Part shown: positions 47,401-57,965 of the stretch, piece by piece
Layout: each line of letters begins with the position of its first letter
How positions within the stretch are numbered: position 1 is the first letter of the stretch
Source: Syncephalastrum monosporum B8922
Taxonomy: Eukaryota > Mucoromycota > Mucoromycetes > Mucorales > Syncephalastraceae
DNA: 64,000 nucleotides
NCBI GenBank assembly: GCA_000697355.1
Contig: JNEN01001256.1
Location: 248,001-312,000 of the forward strand
Reading direction: 5' to 3'
The notes under the pieces: generated by a model
Database searches by the model: none
What the model was told of the DNA's origin: nothing
The model's input: the letters and a program-made list of their open reading frames with translations, nothing else
Position numbers and translations under genes: made by a program

Positions 47401-49332
47401 GTAGAGATCGTGGAGAAGCAGCTCGACGACGGCGCGTTGTGGGGCGTCGGCATCCTCAAGCTGCAGGTCGATCAGCAAGGCAAGTCGCTCGGCGAACATC
47501 TCGCCGAAGTACTGGTGCAGACGACGGTCAACGAGAGCGAGTCGGCGGCGCTGGTGGCGCTTTGGACGAAGCGACTGGCTCACTTTGCGGACAAGAAGGC
47601 CACCAAGCGCAACGAGGGCGGATGGCTGATCCGACTGATCGAGCGAATCATGCGGCGCATGCAGCGGAACTGGTATATTGAACAGTATGGCGAGACGGTC
47701 CAGAGCAGCCTGGCCCAGCAGCCGATTGTGGTGGGCAAGGACGCGGCGCAGCGCTACCAGCGCCCGCTGATCCCGTCGAGCTTGCCTGCACCGCCCGTCC
47801 CCACCGTGCTGCCCTTCCACACCTTTACATACCCACTTACGCCGCGCCAGGTGCGTCTCATCTCGCACCGCAACGCGCTGCGGATATCGCACGGCACGCT
47901 CACCTCGTCGTGGGTGCCACACCATGTGTACCCGCCGCCGCCACCTCCGGCTCCGAGGCTCAAGCTTGGCTATGTCTCATCGGATTTCAACAACCACCCG
48001 CTGGCACATCTGATGCAATCCGTATTTGGCTTCCACGACCGCACAAAATACGAGGTGTTTTGCTACGCGACGACGCCGAGCGACCAGTCGCCTTACCGGC
48101 AAAAGATCGAGGCCGAGGCCGAACATTTCATGGACGTGTCGACGTGGACGAACGAGCAGGTGATCAAGCAGATCCTGGCGGATGGCATCCACGTGCTGAC
48201 AAACCTGAACGGTTACACCAAGGGCGCGCGCAACGAGATCTTTGCGGCGCGGCCGTGTCCAGTGCAGTGCTCCTTTATGGGCTTCGCAGGCACGCTCGGC
48301 GGCGGGTGGTGCGATTGGATCATCGCCGACCCGGTGGTGTGTCCGCCCGAGATGGTGAGCTGCGAAGTGTGGCGCGAGCGACGCAAACTACACCAAGACG
48401 ACCAGGGCGGCGACTTTGAGGGCGATGTCGACCCGGAGGAAGACACGGAGGACTTTGTGTATACCGAAAAGTTCATCTACATGCCGGACTCGTACTTTGT
48501 CAACGACCACAAGCAAGGGTTCCGCGAGGAAGCGATCGCGGCTCATCAGACGAGCGAGGCCGAGCTGTGGCGCGCCGAGGAGAAGAAGCGGTGGACGATG
48601 CGGCGCGAGGTGTTCCCGCATCTGCCCGACGACGTGGTGATCTTTGCCAACTTCAACCAGCTGTACAAGCTCGAGCCGTCCACGTTCCGGATGTGGCTGC
48701 GGATCCTGGAGCGCGTGCCGCACGCGATCCTGTGGCTGCTGCGCTTCCCGCCTGCTGGCGAACGACATCTCAAGCGGTGTGCGACCGAGTGGGCCGGCGT
48801 GGGTGTCGCGCAGCGCGTCGTGTTCACCGACGTCGCACCCAAGCACATTCACATTCACCGTGGACGCGTGGCGGATGTGTTCCTGGACACGCCCGAATGC
48901 AACGCGCACACGACCGCGGCCGATATCCTGTGGTCAGGCACGCCGATCGTGACGTATCCCAAGTACATGCACAAGATGTGCTCGCGCGTCGGCGCCAGCA
49001 TCGCTCTCGCCACTGGCTTTGGTTCGGAGATGGTCGTGCCCGATGAAAAGGCGTATGAGGACCGCGCGGTCGAGCTTGCACTCGGCTTACAGTACACGTA
49101 TACGAACGGCGAACGACGCGGCGAGGGTGCGCTGATGGACCTGCGGCGGCGCCTCTTTCTGTCTCGCGAGCATTCGCGTCTGTTCGATACTCATCGGTGG
49201 ACGCGCAACCTCGAAAATGGATTCGCGGAGGCATGGCGGCGATGGGTGGTAGCGGAGGAGCTCGAGGACTTGCAAGACAAGGACACGCAACTCGTTCAGC
49301 GGCCAGGATCCATATGGGTCTCGGATCCATAA
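44493..49332 (+). CDS. O-GlcNAc transferase (OGT/SPINDLY family, GT41) with Q-rich N-terminus
   Basis: Two exons (44493-44615, 44665-49332) give 1596 residues. The short first exon (MIFHQNFMPGAFPADRLYPQ...) joins in phase across a 49-nt intron. Residues about 60-400 are Pro-, Gln/His- and Ala-rich. TPR repeats occur at about 429-506 and 816-918 (HLYTNLGSLLKDMGHLNEAV, ALANLGNAIKDMGRVQDSVQ). The GT41 catalytic region runs from about 1140: LGYVSSDFNNHPLAHLMQS (catalytic-His region), NLNGYTKGARNEIFAARP, FANFNQLYKLEPSTFRMW (the UDP-contacting Lys) and LDTPECNAHTTAADILWSGT. OGT transfers GlcNAc, or fucose in the SPINDLY branch, to Ser/Thr of nuclear and cytosolic proteins. Motif spelling favours the OGT branch. 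The Gln/His tract makes it longer than animal OGT. Confidence 0.93.
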
Positions 49333-51224
49333 GCTAGCTTGTGGTTTTCCATTTTGCGTTTACAAATTTTTTTTTTTTTTGCATTTCTTATACAATTTCT
49401 CCCGTTCATCTATACAAAACAAAATAAGACACAACATACCTCGCTTCTTTTGTTCACTTCGATCATCGAGTGATATACGACATACACATGCATATACTTC
49501 TCCTTTTTTTTTTCTTTTCAATTTTTCACATCGTGTAAAGGTATTTCATTGTTATTATCCTGCGTTGGCTGTGATACTGTCTATGGAGGACCCCGAAACC
49601 CAGCTGTTCTCTTCTTAATTTGGCTTTCATCCAGTGTGTTCTCGAAGCCAATGTGTGACCTTTAGAATAATCCAGGCACATATACGTATATGTATATATG
49701 TACTTCGTCATAGCAGTCGCTACTTGCATTATAGCATAGCTACGGTAGGATTAATAAAGAACAGGCATGATGGTATTCATGCTATGCGCTATCAACACGC
49801 CAGCGCCTTTTCTCCGCTCGCCTACAAGATCAGGGGACAGGCATGCATCGATAGCGATGTACCGCGCAAATGATAAGTGCTACGGCCGGGGTGAGAGTTG
49901 AAAGGAAGAGTAGTGAGAGAGACCGTCAAAAGAAGTAGACATCCTTATGTTATCAAAGCAGACAAAAGTATTGGATCAAAACAAAAAATAAGACACTATG
50001 CTGCAACTGTTATTGGAGAAACGGCTGCACTGCAATGTCTCAAGGCAGTCCCAGTGAGAAGCTAGAATTTCTCATGGTCTGTTTGACAATGTGAAGAGAT
50101 GATGTGGTCTGTGCTCTGCACTAAATATAGTCTGAGCATATGTCGCTCCACGAAACCACGTCTCCGTTGTTTCCATAAAAGTGGAGTGTCTCATTCATTC
50201 GTTTCACTATCAAATATAAATCCTTCTCAGCCTGAATAGCATCTCCTCTACCAAAACGAATGAGATATGGAAAACCATGTCTTGCCCTTTAACAGGTCGA
50301 TAATGTCTTCCTGGCCTTTTTTTTTATTATTATATTTACTTTATTTTTGGGTGAGTCTGAGCTCTGTTATGTACAACAGGCAAGACTGTGGGGTAGAGGG
50401 ACGGCCGAGGTAAAGCAGCCATTGCCCTTGCCGTAACGAGAGGGACCACGTGAAATGTTTATCAAATGGTCCGTGCTCAATAAGAGTCGAGAGCTAGCAA
50501 GTCAATCGCGTCGAACTGGCACCTTGATCAGCCACCGCACGAAGGAAACCAAGAGTAAACCTGCCGACTGTTTCGAGGAAGCTGGCACGATGATCTGCAG
50601 AACATGCTGCCAAATCAGCGCGTGCTTTCTCCTGCCGCCCGGCAAGATTTCAATGAGTACACCTTCTCTGACGCCGTCGGTGTAAGAGCCAGATATGGTC
50701 ATCTCAAGACGCTTCTGCGCCAGAGCAGTCCGATAGCATGTTGAGAATCTGTCGATGATAGCCATAGTAAGCAGCAAACGACGCGGCTCGCGTACGTTGG
50801 GATGTATTCGCTGTATAGATACGTCCTGTTTACATGATTGGATTGGCAAGTGTGCATTTCACTCTCTTGGACCCGAGTTGACATGATAAGAGAAGATAGA
50901 TTTCCGTATGAACGGTATGTGTCAGTTTAGCAGGAAACCATGATAAGGATAAACATGGTCGGTATTGCGCAATATCTGCTGGTAAAGATGCTAAATAGAG
51001 TGGATGGCTCCACGTTCTGATATGGGGAAAAAGGGTCTAGTACGGATATGGTACACAAAGCGGGGTAGGCCTAAATGTTTGCTTAGATTAGAGATGCACA
51101 GGTGCTTGTATGAGCTTGTGACTGACTTTGTGTATCCTAAAAGAGTGATGAGAAGCAATCTCCCGAGATTTTTCACAGCTTTTCTCTCGCATATCCCACG
51201 TATCATACTATTCACCCTTCTGTC
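49333..51224. other. Intergenic region between two plus-strand genes
   Basis: The OGT 3' flank is T-rich. A minus frame 50849-50502 (115 codons, for example MTISGSYTDGVREGVLIEIL) has reasonable codon quality but is opposed by a plus frame and shows no domain. I leave it unassigned. No other gene seen. Confidence 0.45.
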
Positions 51225-52337
51225 ATGAGACGATTTACAGGTGGCGGCGACTCACACAACTCGCACAAGCCGCAGATGCCGCCTGTCGAAGTGTTTGTGG
51301 ATGAAGAGCCGGTGTATTTTATTGGTCCTGCGACGAGGGACAATCCAATGTCGCATGTGCGCACTCGGCTGATGGGCAAGGTCGTCTTTAACGACCCCAA
51401 GATCAAGTGGAACCGCGTCACGCTCCAGTTCTCGGGCAAGGCGCGGCTGAACATCCACGCCCAGGTGGGTGCCCTCCCGCGCGAAATGGTCCAGAACGAG
51501 ACGGATCCGGTACACCTCGACTCGACGATGCAGGTGTGCAAGGTCGAAAAGGAGCTCATCTTCTCCGGCGAAAAGGAGATTGAGTTTGGGCTGCACCTGC
51601 CGACCCATCTGCCGCCGAGTATCCAGACCCAGCATGCGCAGGTCGACTACACGCTGGTGGCGAGTTTCTCGGCAGGGACCTTTTTCAAAAAATACCGCAT
51701 CCAGCACCAGGTCGTCGTGAAGCGGCACTATCTGCCTGGGCCGAGCGCGGTGATTCCCTGCGTCGAGCTGCACGATGCGCACGAGTGGTTCGAATGGTCG
51801 CTCGACGTGCCCAAGGCGGTGGCCATCGAGGCAGGTGAGATTGTGGTTGCTCTGCGCTGGAGCGTCGAGAAGGAGCGGGTCGAGGTCGACCGGGTGCAGC
51901 TCGCGCTCGAAGAAGCAGAGACGTATCGCTTCTCGCTCAAGAACGGCGTCCACAACCTGCCGCCCTTTGTCTACCGCTTCCCGGCAAGCACGTACCAGAC
52001 CCCTTCCTTCAGCAGCGGCGCCGAGACCCATTTTATCCGGACCCCGATTCCTTTCAACACGCCTGCCATCAAGGTACCACGCGCTGTGCGTGCCCACCAC
52101 TTTGACCCCTTCTTGGAGATCTCCCACCGCCTGCACATGACCATCCACTTTGCCTCGACCGACGTCCCCGTCGAGCCCGTCAAGATTGAATTCCCCATTA
52201 TCGTCACAGACTACCCGCCTTCTAACCAGGAAATACCGCCTACCCTCGCCAACACCGGCGGCTCCGACGAGGCCGTCTCTGTTGACTTGGACCTCCCCGA
52301 ATACACACCACGCTACGAACAGGAGTCCTCGTCATGA
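51225..52337 (+). CDS. Alpha-arrestin (arrestin-domain trafficking adaptor)
   Basis: Single-exon gene, 370 residues. The N-terminal arrestin fold (about 20-160) shows PVYFIGPATRDNPMSHVRTR and RLMGKVVFNDPKIKWNRVTL followed by LIFSGEKEIEFGLHLP. The C-terminal arrestin fold (about 185-335) contains ALRWSVEKERVEVDRVQLAL and the strand VKIEFPIIVTDYPP. The tail DLPEYTPRYEQ holds an LPxY motif, which alpha-arrestins use to recruit Rsp5/NEDD4-type ubiquitin ligases. Such proteins direct ubiquitination and endocytosis of nutrient transporters; the cargo is unknown. It is relatively short for a fungal arrestin because it lacks long disordered extensions. Confidence 0.9.
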   Translation: MRRFTGGGDSHNSHKPQMPPVEVFVDEEPVYFIGPATRDNPMSHVRTRLMGKVVFNDPKIKWNRVTLQFSGKARLNIHAQVGALPREMVQNETDPVHLDSTMQVCKVEKELIFSGEKEIEFGLHLPTHLPPSIQTQHAQVDYTLVASFSAGTFFKKYRIQHQVVVKRHYLPGPSAVIPCVELHDAHEWFEWSLDVPKAVAIEAGEIVVALRWSVEKERVEVDRVQLALEEAETYRFSLKNGVHNLPPFVYRFPASTYQTPSFSSGAETHFIRTPIPFNTPAIKVPRAVRAHHFDPFLEISHRLHMTIHFASTDVPVEPVKIEFPIIVTDYPPSNQEIPPTLANTGGSDEAVSVDLDLPEYTPRYEQESSS

Positions 52338-54028
52338 GACAAGTCCATCAACGAACCGACACCCCCGACCCTTCCGACACTCCAATCGCACAAATGCTTC
52401 TAGACACACACCCTCCTTGCCTTGACGTACATACACTCTCGTACATCTCGTTATACCGCATCCCATTAATGTTTGTACATACGTATCTATCCTCCATCAT
52501 CCATTTGTTTCCTTTGTTCCCTTCTCACCTCTTTTTATCTATTCGCTCTATATATATTTATATACATATACATGTAGAATATCTGCAAAGGTGCCGTAGC
52601 GCCAATATTACTCAAAAGTGTATCTGCGGAAAAGACGATCACGGGCGAGACATCCTTATATTGCGCGTCTTCGAGTGTACGCATAACCAGTAGAATACTC
52701 ACAGGGCTGGTTGGCCGGCCAGCACCATGCCCTCTAGTGGCTATTTTGTGTCAGGCAAAAAGAGACACCTCATATGGGTCTATACACATGTATATGTATG
52801 CATGTACTTGCAATAGGAGCATCATCTTGTCTCCCTCCCGAGCTTTGTACTAGTTACGCAGGTATTCGTTAATCTTCACCACACAACATGTACTTGTACT
52901 CATTAAGTCTCAGCCTTTTTTTTCCTTTCAAAAATGTTGCGCTCTTAGTGTAGAAGCGCGCAAGATAGCGCTGTTGGTCATGTGTATTGATCTAGACTCT
53001 GTCAACGTGGTACCGCCCGCGCGGCCCTCTGTGATGGTGTGACTTCAAAGCTAAAGTAAATGGCATGAGGTCAAATGGACCGAGCGAAGAGGAAAGCCTA
53101 TTTATGCAGGTGCAAAAAAAAAAAAAAGAAATAAGGCAGACTCGTTTACCAAAAGACACGAGGGAGTTGCATGGAGATGAAACCCTAGCTTTGCATTATA
53201 AGAACATACCGGGACTGTAGCTCGGTGCAGTACAATGCGTTGCATCTCTGATTTTAGGCTAGCTGGATGGGTGTGTAGTGTGGTTGCACATTGGGCATTG
53301 TTTGTAAAAAGTCATATCACCTCATTCTGCATGTTTGTAGACGTGATTTAAAAGTAATCCTTAAAATGTTGGAAAAAGGTCCTTGTCGGGTTTCATTCAA
53401 ACCCAAATCCGTCACGCCTGCCAGAGAAAGCAGAGACGGAGAGGGCGACAGGTGGCCGAGTATTTATGGCATTGAAAAGATATATATGTATATATATAAG
53501 TGAAGAGTCGGTCTACGAGAATGGCAAAGGATGGGTTACTCGTTTGGTTTGGCCTTTTTCGGGCGCCTTGGCCGATTGGATTGCTGTCAATTGTTTGTTT
53601 CTCTGCCATGACTTGTTTGTCTTTTTTAGAGCGCAAAGACAGGCCGGATGAAAACGTAAAAAGAAAAACCTCGAGGGCTTTGTACGTTTCGCCAAAAATA
53701 CCCCTATGCAACTATCTGCCCGTCATACCAAAAGGTGCTACATGTACGTATGAAGTGAGTGTGCTTTTTTGCATATGTAGATGGCCATGAGTCCTTGTTG
53801 GTTGTGCGAGTCAGATGGCTAGATAGGATGGTGGGACGCTTATGCATGCGTATGCACATTTGATTTGCACACGTTTGGCTTCCCCTCCCACCTCTCCTCT
53901 ATTTTCTTCTTTTTTGTGGATATTCCATGAGTAGCTATATTCATTATTCCGGTTTGGTGTATACAATAGATCAACAGAGGAGGATGGGAGTGGCAATATA
54001 AAACAAGAGATGGCCAAGAGCGGCGGAT
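52338..54028. other. Gene-poor region
   Basis: 3' flank of the arrestin gene followed by AT-rich DNA, with an A13 run at 53115-53127 and TA-rich patches. The plus frames at 53466-53790 overlap each other and show no domain. No gene supported. Confidence 0.45.
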
Positions 54029-54253
54029 TCAGGAGGCAGGTGTAGGATGGAGGTCTTGCACATCCGGTAAGAGAGCCGCGCGACCCGTGTATGAGTGGTG
54101 AGTGGGCGCAGCGACACGACTACCGCGGCGGCGCAGTTGACGTGCCGGAAGCAGTTGTTGGCGTGGATTCACGGTTGTGTCATGGTCGGCCTGCGAGGTC
54201 GTAATATGGTTGACAAAGCGAAGCCAGAGATCACCCAGGTAGGTATCCATCAT
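54029..54253 (-). CDS. Small hypothetical protein (74 aa)
   Basis: An ATG at 54253 follows a roughly 130-nt almost pure pyrimidine leader on the minus strand, the arrangement found before many confident genes here. The frame encodes 74 residues starting MMDTYLGDLWLRFVNHITTS and ending in TGA at 54029, with strongly GC-biased third positions. There is no signal peptide, membrane span or recognised domain; the second half is Arg/Pro/His-rich. It lies just downstream of, and in the same orientation as, the BRCA1-like gene. It could therefore alternatively be a distal exon of that transcript, although I found no acceptor that would join them. Confidence 0.4.
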   Translation of the reverse strand: MMDTYLGDLWLRFVNHITTSQADHDTTVNPRQQLLPARQLRRRGSRVAAPTHHSYTGRAALLPDVQDLHPTPAS

Positions 54254-54416
54254 GCCGAGAGACAAAGGGAGAAGATCAAGCGGAAGAGGGAAGAGAGTGC
54301 CCAAATGTGTGAAGGGAAAAAAATAAAAGAAAAGTGGAAAAAGGTAGAGAAAAAGAAAAAAGAGAGAGAGACAGAGAGAGAGGTGAAAAGCGACAGCGCC
54401 AGAAATAAAAAAAAAA

Positions 54417-55899
54417 TCAGGGAAGGCAATACTTTCCTTGGCCTGCGTGGTAAGGCTGCTTTTTGTGCAAGTCATAGCTCCCCACGCTGTTGATAATCCA
54501 GTGCCACACGAGCGGATGTCTGCCGGCCCCGAAAGAAATCATCCTGGCCTCTTGCGGCTTCATGGAGCGGCCGACAATAATCTCTTGGGGTGACGGTCCA
54601 CGGTCGAGGCAGGACACGACACGGCCGCCACCGAGTTGGATCAGCTCTTGCAGCGTCTCGTACTGTCTGGCATCCATTGTATCTCTCATCAGCACAAAGC
54701 GGTACCCTGAAAAAAGTTTGTGGTGCTGCTGCGCGAGCTTGTTGCGCGCCATGGCAAAGATGGAATAGGGTCGAAGGTCATTCGCGAGGCACGACTTGGC
54801 CTCATAAGGGCGCCAATCCACCCGGTTCCCAGACACATCACATGCTTCGAGCCCTGGTAAAATTCTCCTAGTAAGCGAACGCGTGTCCCATACCGCTGCT
54901 GTGCTCTGTGCCTAAGCTAAACACCCGCTTGCACGCTCACAAATGGCGTTGTCTACTTACAGTGACAGCATACGACGGGGATGCCCATGAGCATGGAACA
55001 CAAGGCTGTGTGGTTAAGGGATGCCTTCTTTGCGGCGTCGAGGACGGTGACGACATGAGTGGCGTCTTTCAAATCACGGGTTACTCGAAAACCTAGGCGG
55101 TGCAGCCGACGTATGCGCGTTTGCAGCTGCAGATCGTTCAGTTATGGTTGACTTTTATTCGCCTTCCTTTTTTTTTCTCATCCTTACCTCTTCGGTCTGT
55201 GGTATATGAGATAGCCGCAGCATAACGCTAGACTCCTCCTTTTCCTCCTCCTGCTGCTGTTTGTGTCGTTGTTGGTCTGCTGTTATCCTGGCTAAAGACG
55301 CGAGTCAGGAAAGGATTTTCGGTGGGTGCAAGGATGAATGAGGTTTTTCCGACCTTGCTGTATTTCCTGGGATGTGACAAAAGTGGCATCCGAATCCAAG
55401 GTATTCAAGGTGGTGGCAGCCTGTGTACCTCGGGATGGTCGGGTGCTAAGCTGAGGAGGGTCCGTCGAGTTGTTTTGTTGGGAGAGGCCGATCTCTTCCT
55501 CGCGTGTTTCGTGTCGTGGTGGCTGGAAAGGCTGTGACAGGTCTGTGCGTTTGGAAGGTAAGCTTTTCTCTGTTGTGCTGCGCTTTGACCTCAATGCAGA
55601 TATAGGGTCCTACCTGCACCTGTCTCGCGTTCGTACACTGCCCTCAGCTCCCCAAACTCCTTTGCAATCAGGCCAAGGGGTGAATCCTGGAGCTGCCGCC
55701 GAGTGACCGGTTGTTTGCACAAAGGACACTGCGAGCGTTGCTGAAGGGCGCGCACGATGCAGTCGCGACAGAACACATGCCCGCACGGTGCTGTCTGGGC
55801 ATCGTCAAAGAGCTGCAGACAGATGGCACAGTTGAGCTCGGAGGACATGACCCCGAGCACGCCGTGGATCGACCGAGGTAGTTCATCCTCTTGGATCAT
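54417..55899 (-). CDS. BRCA1-like RING-finger and tandem-BRCT protein
   Basis: Exon 1 (55899-55614) encodes a C3HC4 RING: CAICLQLFDDAQTAPCGHVF, CRDCIV, CPLCKQPVTRRQLQDSPLGL. The segment after the RING resembles the corresponding part of BRCA1. Later exons (about 55280-55188, 55126-54961, 54898-54417) encode two BRCT repeats: LHRLGFRVTRDLKDATHVVT with GIPVVCCHSAVWDTRSL, then LFSGYRFVLMRDTMDARQYE with LIQLGGGRVVS and WHWIINSVGSYDL. RING plus tandem BRCT is the layout of BRCA1-class E3 ligases that act at DNA breaks; BRCT pairs bind phosphoserine. The linker (55569-55354) splits ambiguously, and one reading is rich in SQ/TQ sites. The product is nuclear by inference. Family confidence is high for both domains and moderate for orthology. 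Confidence 0.75.
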
Positions 55900-56141
55900 G
55901 ACACCAACTTATGCCCAGCGGGTAGAAAGAAGACTTTAAGCATTGTGACGTGAGAATTAATTGCCCCAGACAGACACTTTCGTGGCGAAATACATCGCCA
56001 TGTTAGACTGTACCATTTATTGACCAGTATAAACATAGTAGGATTGAGAACGAGGTCACACAATATGTTATTTTCAATGATGTCTACGATCTGTGGGGCC
56101 TACGGTACACGTTTTGTCAAATTTCAACCTGTGGAAAGGAA
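55900..56141. other. Region between the BRCA1-like promoter and transposon debris
   Basis: Upstream DNA of the BRCA1-like gene merging into the decayed transposon. I could not identify terminal inverted repeats. Confidence 0.4.
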
Positions 56142-56802
56142 AAGATTCAGCAAAAATACGATTGGGTTCAACGTTGGCAAACTGACATGGATTTCATAAC
56201 GAATTGTGTCTTCCTTGACAAATCAGCCTTTCACATTAATTTGAAACGAGGCATGGCTTGGTCAAGGAAGGGAACTCCTGCCATAGTTACAGTGCCCACA
56301 ACTAAAGCGAATGCAACATCGATTTTAGGTGCAATATCCGCTACTGGCTTGAATAATGTTAGTTTGAGAGTTCCAAAGCATATCAAAGAGAAAGCTTGGA
56401 CGCGGAACTGAAGGTTATAGCATAGGAACAGTTACAGGGCATTATTTGAGTTTCCTAAAGGCTACCCTTGATGAAATGGATAAGTATCCCGAAATGAAGG
56501 GACACTATCTTGTCATGGATAATGCTCCCATCCATAGTTCAACTGATATAGGAAAGTATATTAATTCTCGTGGATACAGGTACGTTTATCTTCCTCCGTA
56601 TTCACCTGAATTGAACCCTATTGAGCAGTTCTGGTCAGTTGTCAAAAGTAAAGTTAAGCGAAATAAGTTCCTCGAAAAACAATCACTTATGACTAGAATA
56701 GGTGAGGCTTGTTGTGATAGTTTATATTTGAGTGACTTCAGAGGCTTTGTTTCTCATTCTGTTAAATGCTTCGATAAGTGCCTTAACAAAGAAAGGTTGT
56801 AG
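56142..56802 (+). pseudogene. Tc1/mariner-type DD34E transposase, 5'-truncated and frameshifted
   Basis: The frame from about 56142 reads KIQQKYDWVQRWQTDMDF, then NCVFLDKSAFHINLKRGMAW, which holds the first catalytic Asp. It stops at 56409-56411. A shift near 56400 restores GTVTGHYLSFLKATLDEMDK, then LVMDNAPIHSS (second Asp) and YLPPYSPELNPIEQFWSVVK (Glu), ending at 56802. There are 34 residues between the second Asp and the Glu, which is the DD34E signature of the Tc1/IS630 superfamily. The N-terminal DNA-binding domain is missing. The copy cannot encode an active enzyme as it stands. Confidence 0.85.
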
Positions 56803-56983
56803 TAGATATCTTGCGAAGAAGGCTTTTGTTCAAACCTCCCCAACAGCCAAAAAAAAAAAACAGATGTGCGAAATCCCGTAAAATCGAGTCGAATATTTAA
56901 AGCAAGCTGGTTGGAAGTGAGAGCAAACTGGTCAAGCTGGTGAAAAAAAAAGCCCGATTGAAATAGATATGATGGCAGAAGGC

Positions 56984-57059
56984 ATGGCCTAAGGCATAGA
57001 ACAGGTAGCCTAAGGCATAGATCGGTAGTCTAAGGCATGGAGCAATGGTCTGAGGCGTG
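56984..57059 (+). repeat. About 20-bp imperfect tandem repeat, 4 copies
   Basis: Four diverged units of the form GGTAGCCTAAGGCATAGATC, differing by a few substitutions, lie between the mariner and Ty3 remnants. Confidence 0.75.
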
Positions 57060-57132
57060 TTTTGAGAGAGTTCTTTCATTGGCTGGTTCCACTTGCACCA
57101 TTTGTCATTTTTCTTAAAGCAAAAAAAAAAAA

Positions 57133-57667
57133 ATGAACGCTGCCCTGTTGGCAATCCGAACGATGCCAAACGAATCAACCAAGTTCTCCCCCGCCATGCT
57201 CCTCTATGGATAAGAATTGCGCACGCCCGCGATATGGCCTGCTCCAAGCCAAGACTACGTGGAAGGCGAGATCGAATGAGAGGTGACGAGTCGGCTGAGG
57301 GCCATTCAGCACATGACTGAGACCAGCCGACAAGAGGCACGCCAGCATGTCGAACAACAGCAACGCCGCGACAAACGGCGATACGACCAGTTTGTTGCGC
57401 CACGGAGTCGGTGAACAGGTCTTGATGCGAGATCAGCACCCCGAGAGCAAGTTTAGCGATCGGTGGTTGGGTCCCTACACGGTCACTCGCGTCAACAAAC
57501 ACGGTACATATTTGTTGGCCGGACCATCCTCGCGACGCTTCCAGCATGCAGTACACCATGACATGCTGATCTCGTACCATCGCCGCGCCTCTTTTGTCCC
57601 CGACCTCCCAGTACAACGAGCCCACGAACAGTCGAACTCGTGGATCGACCGAACCCGGCAAGACTAG
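57133..57667 (+). pseudogene. Ty3/gypsy integrase C-terminal remnant with GPY module
   Basis: The frame reads AALLAIRTMPNESTKFSPAM with LLYG and a TAA at 57211. It continues ELRTPAIWP ... DYVEGEIE to TGA at 57277, then a basic helix (REARQHVEQQQRRDKRRYDQ-like, charged), and shifts frame near 57400. It ends VGEQVLMRDQHPESKFSDRW, LGPYTVTRVNKHGTYLL, HHDMLISYHRR. The FSPAMLLYG segment and the GPY/F module are diagnostic of Ty3/gypsy integrase C-termini. Two nonsense codons and one frameshift make it dead. The A13 run just upstream marks the break with older sequence. Confidence 0.85.
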
Positions 57668-57691
57668 GTCTCTCGTGCGTAGCTTGGCTTC

Positions 57692-57958
57692 AGAGAGGGG
57701 GTGATTTGACAAATCTGAAGTACACTCTCCGGCCAATCTAAGCACGTGATCCCGTTTGCCTATGTCGCCTGCGTCACGACCATGTGACACCATCGGTTTC
57801 CCTTTTTGGGAGTGGACTCGACCTTCCTTTTTCGTCCGGATTGTTTCTCTGGCCCCCTTTCCCTTCCTTCATCTTTCCTTTTCCCGTCATATCGCTGCAA
57901 GATTGCCATGGCTGCAAGTTTCCAGTTGGTTTGAAGTCAACTCGGCGGTATAACAACA
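57692..57958 (+). mobile_element. Polypurine tract and candidate 3' LTR of the Ty3/gypsy remnant
   Basis: AGAGAGGGGG (57692-57701) sits 25 nt past the integrase stop. It is followed at once by TGATTTGACA, the expected PPT-LTR junction. An LTR of about 257 bp could end at TATAACAACA (57958), giving TG...CA ends. The 3' boundary is a guess, as no second LTR is present for comparison. Confidence 0.45.
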
Positions 57959-57965
57959 ACCGGTT

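Noticed and set aside
46576..47925. 449-codon open frame antisense to OGT
   Set aside because: Mirror of a strongly GC-biased coding region. The sense strand carries clear TPR and GT41 motifs, while the antisense translation is Arg/Leu/His-rich without structure.
53205..53280. A-box-like GTAGCTCGGTGCAGTA
   Set aside because: No B box or cloverleaf follows.
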